Origin: an uncultured Paraglaciecola sp.
GTDB lineage: Bacteria; Pseudomonadota; Gammaproteobacteria; Enterobacterales; Alteromonadaceae
DNA length: 6,055 nucleotides
Reading direction: 5' to 3'
Assembly (NCBI GenBank): GCA_905479025.1
Contig: CAJQKX010000737.1
Location: 1-6,055, forward strand
The notes beneath the pieces are model-generated. The model had not been told where the DNA came from. It saw only the letters and a list, made by a program, of their open reading frames with translations, and did no database searches. Shown in pieces: positions 1 to 5,283 of the stretch. Both the position numbers and the translations under genes were made by a program. Within the stretch, counting starts at the first letter, position 1, and the number at the start of each line of letters is the position of its first letter.

Positions 1-1
1 C

Positions 2-112
2 TATCTGAGCGAACAGCAATACTCGGAAGTATTCAATAAGTCAGAAGTTATCCTAGCCCATGCCGCCATGGGTTCAGTAATCAGTTCATTGATGGCATCT
101 AAACCTATCATA
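2..112 (+). pseudogene. 3'-truncated Alg13/PssE-like glycosyltransferase (GT28 C-terminal domain) fragment
   Basis: The plus-strand frame starting at base 2 reads YLSEQQYSEVF, then VILAHAAMGSVISSLM and ASKPII. This matches the signature of the glycosyltransferase family 28 C-terminal domain in Alg13, PssE and EpsF proteins (consensus roughly VIVAHAGMGSIISALE..GKPII), which binds the UDP-sugar donor. In that family the motif is followed by a (V)MPRR stretch, an H-N-D-H-Q region and about 50 more residues. Here the similarity stops at the isoleucine codon 110-112. The frame then runs antisense through the alg14-like gene to a TAG at 227-229. The N-terminal part lies beyond the left edge. PssD and PssE genes usually lie side by side in the same direction, so a PssE end facing PssD suggests an inversion or deletion breakpoint near 105-115. 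The family call is from remembered motifs, and an assembly chimera is the main alternative. Confidence 0.72.
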
Positions 113-542
113 AAACACTCCCTCCATACTGAGGGCCATTTTTATTTGAAAGCTCTTGCCACTGTGTCAACCAGAGATCGGCAAATTTACCTGCACGTTT
201 GCCAGATAGCGATAGTTCTTGTGCATTAGCGATACTATCAACCCAAATGGTTTTAGCCCCTAGTAGCTTTCCGCACATAATCGCAAAGAATCCTGGTGCC
301 GCACCACTCGATATAACGACGTCAGGCCTCTCGCGAATGATGATCCAAAGGATGTGAACAAACAGAAAAATGAGACGGATCTTATCGTTCCTATTGGCAT
401 CAATAATCTTGGTAAATCGATTCATTCCCGTGCGACGTTGGGTGGACACATAGGTTGTTTCATATCGATCAAAAATGGGTTTCAAACGCATTAGTTGAAC
501 TGAGTGACCTCCTTGGGATGCGACTGCAAGTAATCTTTTCAT
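108..542 (-). CDS. Alg14/PssD-like glycosyltransferase membrane subunit
   Basis: This is a 144-residue protein of the Alg14/PssD family, the membrane-anchoring and acceptor-side half of a two-part UDP-sugar transferase that adds an early sugar to a lipid-linked repeat unit at the cytoplasmic face of the inner membrane. Visible family features are the GGH loop (residues 11-13), DANR (48-51), a hydrophobic stretch at about 57-69, the RPDVVISSGAAPG segment (72-84), DSIANAQELSLSG (102-114) and ADLWLTQW (121-128). It ends in GPQYGGSVL, as relatives typically do, so it looks full length. The ATG start is supported by the family-like MKRLLAVAS N-terminus; a GGAG lies a rather long 11 bases upstream. 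Its expected Alg13-like partner is present only as a broken fragment on the opposite strand, so the encoded protein may have no partner unless another copy exists elsewhere. A 692 bp spacer precedes it, so it is probably transcribed separately from the Nudix gene. Confidence 0.88.
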   Translation of the reverse strand: MKRLLAVASQGGHSVQLMRLKPIFDRYETTYVSTQRRTGMNRFTKIIDANRNDKIRLIFLFVHILWIIIRERPDVVISSGAAPGFFAIMCGKLLGAKTIWVDSIANAQELSLSGKRAGKFADLWLTQWQELSNKNGPQYGGSVL

Positions 543-553
543 ACTCGTTTTAT

Positions 554-557
554 CTCC
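554..557 (-). promoter_or_regulatory. Ribosome binding site of the alg14-like gene
   Basis: GGAG on the minus strand lies 11 bases before the ATG at 542-540, longer than the usual 5-9. It sits inside an eight-codon reading frame (ATG at 562, stop TGA at 541-539) whose stop overlaps the alg14 start as ATGA. This may aid re-initiation but can equally be chance. Confidence 0.4.
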
Positions 558-690
558 GTCATTATTTTACCCACGTGAATGCTTTATGGGTAATACTCGT
601 TAGTTAGTAAAGCAAAACTCATGAAACTCAATCGATTAACTTTCGACTGATTCGCTGATTAGCAAAAGTCACCATAACGCCTTAATCGAA

Positions 691-707
691 TATACATTCT
701 ATGTATA
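691..707. repeat. Perfect 7-bp inverted repeat (TATACAT-TCT-ATGTATA)
   Basis: The 7-base arms 691-697 and 701-707 are exactly complementary around a 3-base centre. The site lies about 150-165 bp upstream of the alg14 start and overlaps AT-rich, promoter-like sequence (TTGCAA at 715-720 on the minus strand, TATAAT at 704-709 on the plus strand). It could be an operator for a dimeric regulator, but low sequence complexity makes chance quite possible. Confidence 0.3.
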
Positions 708-1234
708 ATTAACATTGCAATTAGCTTGCCAAAAACAATTTATGTTATCTTTCAGTAACTTGTGATGCATCAACAACTATTTTTTGCATTTTGCTTTGCA
801 AAGTTGATATCCAGCAGACGGGCTTTGCATAATGAAATTTTCAGGCAGTAGTTCTAATCACCTATCCTTCGTACTCACTGCCGTCTCTTGAAGTGGGCTT
901 TGTTAACATCGCTCTGGAAGTCGAAGTTTGTAGCCTTAGTGTGGCTAGATGATTATCGATTTTGGTTAGCGTTATAGGGGCAGTGTTACTTCAGCTTTAG
1001 CCAAGGACAGCACAATATAAAGTTCCAATTCAGTTGCTGTATGCTGACGATATAATGCGACCCCATCTATTTATGTGCAATCGGCAATCGCTGTGTGAAA
1101 AGTTGATACTGTCGCGAATCAGTATCTCCTATGCCTGCGTTTCCTTATTTGCATGCGCGAGACTTCATTTTTCATTTTTTGCATTGTGCAAACCTCGATT
1201 AGGTGAATCATCAATAAGAAGATTTCGAATGATT

Positions 1235-1801
1235 TCAAATTTGGATGCCAATCGTCGCTATTTTCGATAAGTAGTTGCGTACAGGAGGGAACAATGGCAT
1301 TTCAAGTGCGTCTTCTAAAGTTCTAAATCCAGCCCATATAACTTCTCGGCCGTCTGGTTGGGGACTGGGAAGCGCTTTTAGATTAACCTCGAATACAAAT
1401 ATGTGATCTTTCTTGAACTCAGTGTGATTGATAGTTTCGTAGACCTGATTGAAAACTTCGATCGAAAAATCTAAACCAACTTCTTCAAATAACTCTCTAG
1501 ACGCGGCCTCAACTGGAGCTTCCCCTCGATCAATTCCACCACAAGGTATTGTGTAGGTAGATTTATAGCTGTTACGAATCAAAAGTATTCGGCCTTCGTG
1601 CCATATTGCTACATACGCTCCTTGAGTTTTTGAACGAAAAAAATAGTTTACTACCAAGTGTCCTTTGTAAGCGATTTTGTACAGTGCACGCAAAATATAA
1701 TCGAATACACTCGTTGAATTCGATTCATAGTCTCCTGTCGAGAATGACTTCGACCTATCGAAGCTTTCTATTTGACTTTTGGATTGAGAATTCGAATGCA
1801 T
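1235..1801 (-). CDS. Nudix hydrolase
   Basis: This 188-residue protein carries a complete Nudix box, G-x5-E-x7-R-E-U-x-E-E-x-G-U, at residues 88-110: G88, E94, R102-E103-L104, E106-E107, G109-L110. The glutamates bind the catalytic metal that cleaves a nucleoside diphosphate linked to another moiety. The fold starts at about residue 60 (GAYVAIWHEGRILLIRNSY) and ends near the C-terminus, so the domain looks whole and active. Residues 3-31 are unusually serine-rich (11 of 29) and look disordered. Residues 32-56 are aromatic and basic, a linker seen, as I recall, in Nudix proteins of polysaccharide clusters. The ATG has a good GGAG eight bases upstream. The substrate cannot be read from sequence; in this setting a nucleotide sugar or a housekeeping nucleotide is possible. 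It stands alone between two long spacers, with its own candidate promoter. Confidence 0.9.
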   Translation of the reverse strand: MHSNSQSKSQIESFDRSKSFSTGDYESNSTSVFDYILRALYKIAYKGHLVVNYFFRSKTQGAYVAIWHEGRILLIRNSYKSTYTIPCGGIDRGEAPVEAASRELFEEVGLDFSIEVFNQVYETINHTEFKKDHIFVFEVNLKALPSPQPDGREVIWAGFRTLEDALEMPLFPPVRNYLSKIATIGIQI

Positions 1802-1809
1802 TAGTCAAT

Positions 1810-1813
1810 CTCC
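1810..1813 (-). promoter_or_regulatory. Ribosome binding site of the Nudix gene
   Basis: GGAG on the minus strand lies eight bases before the ATG at 1801-1799. It supports this start, and hence the serine-rich N-terminus, as real. The start codon also overlaps the TAA of a short upstream frame (TAATG). Confidence 0.6.
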
Positions 1814-1858
1814 ATGTTGTATGTTCTAAACGGTAAAAGTGACAAGCGAAGCTTCATG

Positions 1859-1889
1859 ATTAAAAAAACATCGTAACGTTTGCTTTCAA
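1859..1889 (-). promoter_or_regulatory. Candidate sigma-70 promoter of the Nudix gene
   Basis: On the minus strand TTGAAA (1884-1889, 5 of 6 consensus) is followed after 19 bp by TTTAAT (1859-1864, 5 of 6). The spacing is longer than the preferred 16-18, so the call is weak. It would start transcription near 1852, giving the Nudix mRNA a leader of about 50 bases. Confidence 0.3.
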
Positions 1890-2135
1890 TTTTTATGGCA
1901 GTTGTATAATCCAGTCTTTGTGTAATTAGCACCCGTTCAGAAATAGATATTTTTCAACGAGTCGTTGCAAGCGGCACGGTTCGACGCACTCCATGCGGCC
2001 ATCTCATGTAGGACACGCCAACGCAGGTAGTGATGTACACTTTGCATCATAGGATTGCCACGCTCCGCTCTCAAAGACAAGTTTCTGGATGGGTACTAAT
2101 TATTAAATTAAATCGTCCACATCATTACGCAAAGT

Positions 2136-2169
2136 AAAAATCCTAGGGTTTGCTAGACGCTTTCTAGCA
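2136..2169 (-). terminator. Possible terminator hairpin after the OPX-wzz-membrane protein operon
   Basis: The minus strand reads TGCTAGA-AAGCG-TCTAGCA, a perfect 7-bp stem with a 5-base loop (2169-2151), starting 8 bases past the stop codon of the 189-residue protein. A run of five T follows at 2140-2136, but ten bases beyond the stem rather than directly after it, and the stem is not GC-rich. Position favours a terminator or 3'-end stabilising hairpin; structure makes it a weak one. Confidence 0.38.
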
Positions 2170-2177
2170 CTACCATA

Positions 2178-2747
2178 TCAACGCTCGACATTTAGATATT
2201 GATCAAGGCCCAATGGTTTGCGTTTCATTATCAGGGCTTCGATTGCACCGGCCGCAACCATCAAACAGGTTGTGATAAAATAAACTTTGAGCACGAGATC
2301 ATCTTCGAAGGGTAATTGGTCCTGCTTCCACTTCCACACCAATAGGGGTAGAACAACTAGCATACCCGGCAGTGACGCATAACAGAGATTTCGTAAAAGT
2401 CGATAGATTCTCAGGCTAATCTTGGTCCCTATAGCGTTCCGCAGATAACCAAGAAACAAAAAATAGACAAAGCTGTGACAGGCACCAAAACCTGCAACTA
2501 TGCTAAATACAACATCCAACTTATATCTCTCATAGAAAATCTCTCCCATTATAGATTCAAGACCTACTGCCAAAAACAATATAAACGCGACACGGATCAA
2601 GAGTTCAACCTGCATTACAATACTTAACGGTTGCTTTGATAGTTCACCTTGTCGTGTGCGTTCGGAAACAGTAAGGTCGATAGAACGCGGTGGTGCTATT
2701 AGTAATACATATCCAAGTAAGTGTAAAAAACTGTTGAACCTAGGCAT
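2178..2747 (-). CDS. Four-helix inner-membrane protein of unknown function
   Basis: I do not recognise the family of this 189-residue protein. Hydrophobic segments at about residues 49-66, 79-102, 121-138 and 153-174 predict four membrane helices. Residues 7-18 are also hydrophobic but short and followed by APPR, so they may be a peripheral helix. The loop 103-120 is strongly basic (R103, K109, R113, R116, R119), as is 174-177, which by the positive-inside rule places both in the cytoplasm together with the N-terminal region. There are no glycosyltransferase, acyltransferase or Wzx/Wzy hallmarks, and it is far too small for a flippase or polymerase. The start is well supported by GGAG six bases upstream. 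It begins 30 bp after wzz ends, so it is the last gene of that operon and plausibly serves polysaccharide assembly or export, which is inference from position only. Confidence 0.8.
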   Translation of the reverse strand: MPRFNSFLHLLGYVLLIAPPRSIDLTVSERTRQGELSKQPLSIVMQVELLIRVAFILFLAVGLESIMGEIFYERYKLDVVFSIVAGFGACHSFVYFLFLGYLRNAIGTKISLRIYRLLRNLCYASLPGMLVVLPLLVWKWKQDQLPFEDDLVLKVYFITTCLMVAAGAIEALIMKRKPLGLDQYLNVER

Positions 2748-2753
2748 TGCTTA

Positions 2754-2757
2754 CTCC
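2754..2757 (-). promoter_or_regulatory. Ribosome binding site of the four-helix membrane protein gene
   Basis: GGAG on the minus strand sits six bases before the ATG at 2747-2745, inside the 30 bp gap after wzz. It fixes the start codon and shows that the gene is translated independently of wzz termination. Confidence 0.65.
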
Positions 2758-2777
2758 AGTTAGGGGTGTTTGAGTAG

Positions 2778-3761
2778 TCATTTATCGATCCATTCTTCAC
2801 GTTTAAGATTAGAGGGTGTTATAACGGTTTTTGGGTCGTACTTGTCAGCATAAGCTTTAAGATCACGACGTAGTGCCGATATTATGGCTATTGCAATCAC
2901 TACGATAAAACCAAGAATAACCAGCCCAATAAGCGTAAACGCAGTCCATTTTTTTCTGGGTGGATAGGATTCAAATAATGGGTCAGTAGCAGGTTGAATC
3001 ATTTCTAATGGGTAGTTATCTCGGGCAAAGATCAACGACTCAACAGCCAGCTGCGCTTCAAGAAGCCGATAAATTGAACGATGTACCTCGGTATTTTGTA
3101 GTTCACTTAATCTAAGTTCCAAATAGATGCGGCGGTTTTTCAACTCTACGGAATCAAGTTCGCGGACATAGAGGTTAAATGCTTTCACAATCTCGTTCGC
3201 AAGATGTGCAGCGCGAGTGGGTGATTCTGCAGTTATCCGGATATCAAGAAGGTCCGTTTTCTTGTCGACTTTGATATACAAGGCTTTCGACTTAAACGCT
3301 TTTACAGCCTCGCGCATATCAGGTGTAAAACCTTTTTTCCATTTCTTCGTTGCCTTATTCCAATCCTTCGGATATAGCCATTGCAGTAGGCTCTGTTCGA
3401 GAATAAAAGAACTGATAAACCCAAACGATTCCATTCGAGCCAAATGTCGTTCACGCTCATTGCTTTGTGTAGCATCGATTATGAAGTCATATTCAATGAC
3501 CCCCATAGTATTTGCACCACGGTAATCAGTTGGCTTTACACCTCCAGGCGTCTCACTTATGTTAATAGCAACGGTCGCCTCGGCAGAAAAACGGTCATCG
3601 ATTAACCATGACAGTCCAAAAACTATACCTGCACCCAATATTGCTATGATAACAATGCGGTATTTATAGCGCAGTAACATATGCATATACTTAAGCAGGA
3701 GTTGGTACTCTGCAAATTCTGTAGTTTCGCCTTCGCTCTGATTATTTTCTTCAGTTGCCAT
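2778..3761 (-). CDS. wzz: Wzz-type polysaccharide chain-length regulator (PCP family)
   Basis: This 327-residue protein has the Wzz/PCP layout: a short cytoplasmic N-terminus, a first membrane helix (about 35-54), a long mainly helical periplasmic domain, a proline motif (YPPRKKW, prolines 267-268), a second helix (about 272-297) and a roughly 30-residue basic tail. Such proteins oligomerise in the inner membrane and set polymer length in Wzy-dependent pathways, usually with an OPX partner. It has no Walker A motif or tyrosine tail, so it is not a fused Wzc-type kinase. I chose the ATG at 3761 (MATEENNQ) over an in-frame TTG at 3797 because it gives a normal hydrophilic N-terminus. This ATG lies inside the end of the OPX gene (11 bp overlap) and lacks a clear ribosome site, implying translational coupling to OPX. 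The stop in the OPX gene could therefore reduce its expression. Confidence 0.87.
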   Translation of the reverse strand: MATEENNQSEGETTEFAEYQLLLKYMHMLLRYKYRIVIIAILGAGIVFGLSWLIDDRFSAEATVAINISETPGGVKPTDYRGANTMGVIEYDFIIDATQSNERERHLARMESFGFISSFILEQSLLQWLYPKDWNKATKKWKKGFTPDMREAVKAFKSKALYIKVDKKTDLLDIRITAESPTRAAHLANEIVKAFNLYVRELDSVELKNRRIYLELRLSELQNTEVHRSIYRLLEAQLAVESLIFARDNYPLEMIQPATDPLFESYPPRKKWTAFTLIGLVILGFIVVIAIAIISALRRDLKAYADKYDPKTVITPSNLKREEWIDK

Positions 3762-5280
3762 ATCGATCAACCAGGTTGACCACACCGAGAACTGCAAGTG
3801 TGTTTTTGTAGAATATGTCTACTAGGTTTGTATAAGATTCTCTACCGTTAATACGGTCAACACTTAATGGCACATAAATAGTTGATCCTGGTGTTACCTT
3901 GACGTTGGAGGGTTTGAACAAGCGCCCCCAACTGCTGCCTCTCGAACGTATCGACATGACCTCGCCATTTGCCTGCACGATGTATGTATGTTCATTTTGA
4001 GCAAGTTCCTTGGTGCCACCACTTAAGGCAATATAGTCGAGTGCAGCACGATCGGAGCGGAATTTATGTGATGTAGAGAAGTAGACCTGACCGACCACAC
4101 TCACTTCATCTTGATACTTTGGAACAATAATACGATCGCCATCTTCCAGAACTATGTCGGCGAGTTCATCGCATCGTGTAACGGCTCTCTCCATGTCAAT
4201 TACCATGCGCCCCAACGCTTTTTCTGGCGAAAGTTGCTTGATAACACTGAAAACATCTTTAGCACTTGGGTCTTGTGTCATCTTTTCATTCTTTGAAACA
4301 CCTGGCGATATGTGTACGTCAGCCAGCAGGCGGTCGAGTTGATCGGACATACGGTCTAGGGCGTTTTGTTCCTTCTTTCGTATGCTATCGCGCAAAAATA
4401 CTGTACCGAACAGGTAAGCGTCCTCTGTAAAACCTCCCACTTTTTGAATCAATGCGCAAAGTGTTTCTCGTTTATCCACTCTGTAGCGACCGGGATAAGT
4501 GACTTCGCCTTCTATTGATACTTGTTTTGGTTTGTAGGCCCATTCCGGTTTTGGTCGTAAAAAAAGTTGGTCATTGGGATGTAGTATCGAATCTGCTGTC
4601 GCTAATAAAGAATTTTTCTTGGCCAAACTGATCGAAAGTGTTTCGCTTCGACTAAACTCGTTATCTATAAGCACTTGGCGTGTTAAACTTGCATATGTTC
4701 CAAACGCCTCTTCTTTCATTCCTCCGGCCGCTATTATCAAGTCCTCAACCCGCATGCCGGGAACCATCGGATAAGCTCCAGGATGAAAGGCAGATCCGGA
4801 TATCTGCACAATGGGTGCAATATCACCGTAGTTAGTTTCACGTTTGAGGCGTTCAATGGGTGCCTTGATTAGTGCCGCACGATCGATGTCTTTGTCGAAC
4901 AAATACACTTTATCCTTGGGTTGCAATAGCGGATTATGGTCTCCAGTCTTGTCGCGAAGTGCTATACGCAGATTGACCTGTACAAAGTAGAGGCGGTCAT
5001 TCGCGAGATCTGTTCTTGCTAGCAGGGCATAATCAAGATCGAGACCCGCCTGCAGTCCTCCGGTATTGTTGATCATATCCAGCAAGCGCGTAGCCGGCTG
5101 CATTGGATAGGTGCCGGGATGGCGCAGGAACCCTTTGAACTCTATCGTTTTACCCGGAGAGTCTGCAGTTGCCTCTCGTTTCAACTTCAGAACAGTGCGA
5201 GACAATTGCTCCGCGCGAGGGGAGTGTGTATTGAAGATGATCACTTGATCACGAGGCTGCAAAAGGATATTGCTGCCAGT
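3751..5280 (-). CDS. 3' part of a multi-SLBB polysaccharide export (OPX) gene, severed by an in-frame stop
   Basis: These 509 codons continue, in the same frame, the OPX gene that stops at 5281-5283. Counting from the residue after the stop, SLBB-type modules begin at GFLRHPGTY (50-58), GSAFHPGAY (162-170), GEVTYPGRY (258-266) and the degenerate GQVYFSTSH (397-405). Each is followed by a closing strand such as LLQPKDKV, LHPNDQLF, LEDGDRIIV or VTPGSTIYV. A charged, probably helical linker (about 295-375) separates the last two. The C-terminus has a short hydrophobic stretch (VDIFYKNTLAVLGVVNLV). The piece has no signal peptide. The only candidate starts near the stop are TTG at 5262 and GTG at 5244, both without a ribosome site; the first ATG is at 5103. 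It is therefore unlikely to be a gene of its own. It is either a pseudogene half, the distal part of a readthrough product, or the result of a base error. Its TGA stop overlaps wzz. Confidence 0.85.
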   Translation of the reverse strand, partial: TGSNILLQPRDQVIIFNTHSPRAEQLSRTVLKLKREATADSPGKTIEFKGFLRHPGTYPMQPATRLLDMINNTGGLQAGLDLDYALLARTDLANDRLYFVQVNLRIALRDKTGDHNPLLQPKDKVYLFDKDIDRAALIKAPIERLKRETNYGDIAPIVQISGSAFHPGAYPMVPGMRVEDLIIAAGGMKEEAFGTYASLTRQVLIDNEFSRSETLSISLAKKNSLLATADSILHPNDQLFLRPKPEWAYKPKQVSIEGEVTYPGRYRVDKRETLCALIQKVGGFTEDAYLFGTVFLRDSIRKKEQNALDRMSDQLDRLLADVHISPGVSKNEKMTQDPSAKDVFSVIKQLSPEKALGRMVIDMERAVTRCDELADIVLEDGDRIIVPKYQDEVSVVGQVYFSTSHKFRSDRAALDYIALSGGTKELAQNEHTYIVQANGEVMSIRSRGSSWGRLFKPSNVKVTPGSTIYVPLSVDRINGRESYTNLVDIFYKNTLAVLGVVNLVDRYGN

Positions 5281-5283
5281 TTA
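5281..5283 (-). other. In-frame TAA interrupting the OPX gene
   Basis: The minus strand reads AAT CGA TAA ACT GGC, and the frame is open on both sides: right to the window edge at 6055, left to the TGA at 3753-3751. The flanking peptides GEALANR and TGSNILLQPRDQV align without a gap to the module that follows (RIALRDK-T-GDHNPLLQPKDKV), with the stop standing opposite a threonine. A single base change in a sense codon, for example CAA to TAA, explains it; no frameshift is involved. Confidence 0.9.

Larger units (their letters stand above)
543..1234. other. Non-coding spacer, 692 bp, AT-rich, no supported gene
   Basis: I read this stretch on both strands and found no recognisable protein. The longest frame (plus strand, 1034-1270, 78 codons) has no ribosome binding site, is rich in Cys, Arg and Phe, and runs into the antisense of the Nudix gene. 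The stretch holds four of the five copies of the heptamer TTTGCAT seen in the window (783-789, 824-830, 1148-1154, 1178-1184), two related inverted repeats (CTTTGCAAAG at 794-803; TTTGCA-TTG-TGCAAA at 1178-1192) and an AT palindrome at 691-707. A weak minus-strand promoter pair is possible (TTGATG at 768-773, GATAAC at 744-749, 18 bp apart), which would give alg14 a leader of about 200 bases. No terminator with a U-run is evident after the Nudix gene. Confidence 0.6.
1802..2177. other. Spacer between Nudix and membrane-protein genes, with GC-rich island
   Basis: No gene of recognisable family is present. From the left it holds the Nudix ribosome site and candidate promoter, then a GC-rich island (1966-2040, about 59 percent GC by hand count, in AT-rich surroundings), then AT-rich sequence, then a hairpin next to the upstream gene. 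A minus-strand frame open from 1953 to the TAA at 1803-1801 includes an 18-codon ORF (ATG at 1857) that lacks a ribosome site and matches nothing I know. The minus-strand phrase GAGCGGAGCGTGGCAATCC (about 2055-2075) resembles dispersed non-coding repeats seen in some proteobacteria, but only loosely. Confidence 0.55.

Noticed and set aside
5..110. Minus-strand frame starting MIGLDAINE that overlaps the alg14 stop (ATGA-type overlap)
   Set aside because: It looks like a coupled next gene but is only about 35 codons. The plus strand of the same bases carries a clear GT28 motif, so the minus frame is its shadow.
844..882. GGCAGT...ACTGCC inverted repeat as a terminator
   Set aside because: The arms are only 6 bp with a 27-base loop and no U-run on either strand.
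1178..1192. TTTGCA-TTG-TGCAAA hairpin as a terminator of the Nudix gene
   Set aside because: On the minus strand it is followed by A-rich rather than T-rich sequence. It is better viewed as a possible binding site.
1034..1270. Plus-strand frame of 78 codons in the long spacer
   Set aside because: No ribosome binding site, unnatural composition rich in Cys, Arg and Phe, no recognisable family, and its end is antisense to the Nudix gene.
1905..1910. TATAAT boxes on the plus strand (1905-1910, also 704-709 and 1051-1056)
   Set aside because: None has a credible -35 box at 16-18 bp, and no plus-strand gene follows any of them.
1978..1984. GGTTCGA resembling a tRNA T-loop
   Set aside because: The flanking bases do not form a T-stem, and no acceptor, D or anticodon arm can be drawn around it.
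3762..3797. Upstream TTG start for wzz
   Set aside because: It would add 12 residues lying entirely within the OPX coding end. The ATG at 3761 gives a normal Wzz N-terminus.
5260..5262. TTG as a genuine start of a separate second export gene
   Set aside because: There is no Shine-Dalgarno, no signal peptide follows, and the codons between the preceding TAA and this TTG encode sequence that belongs to the SLBB module.
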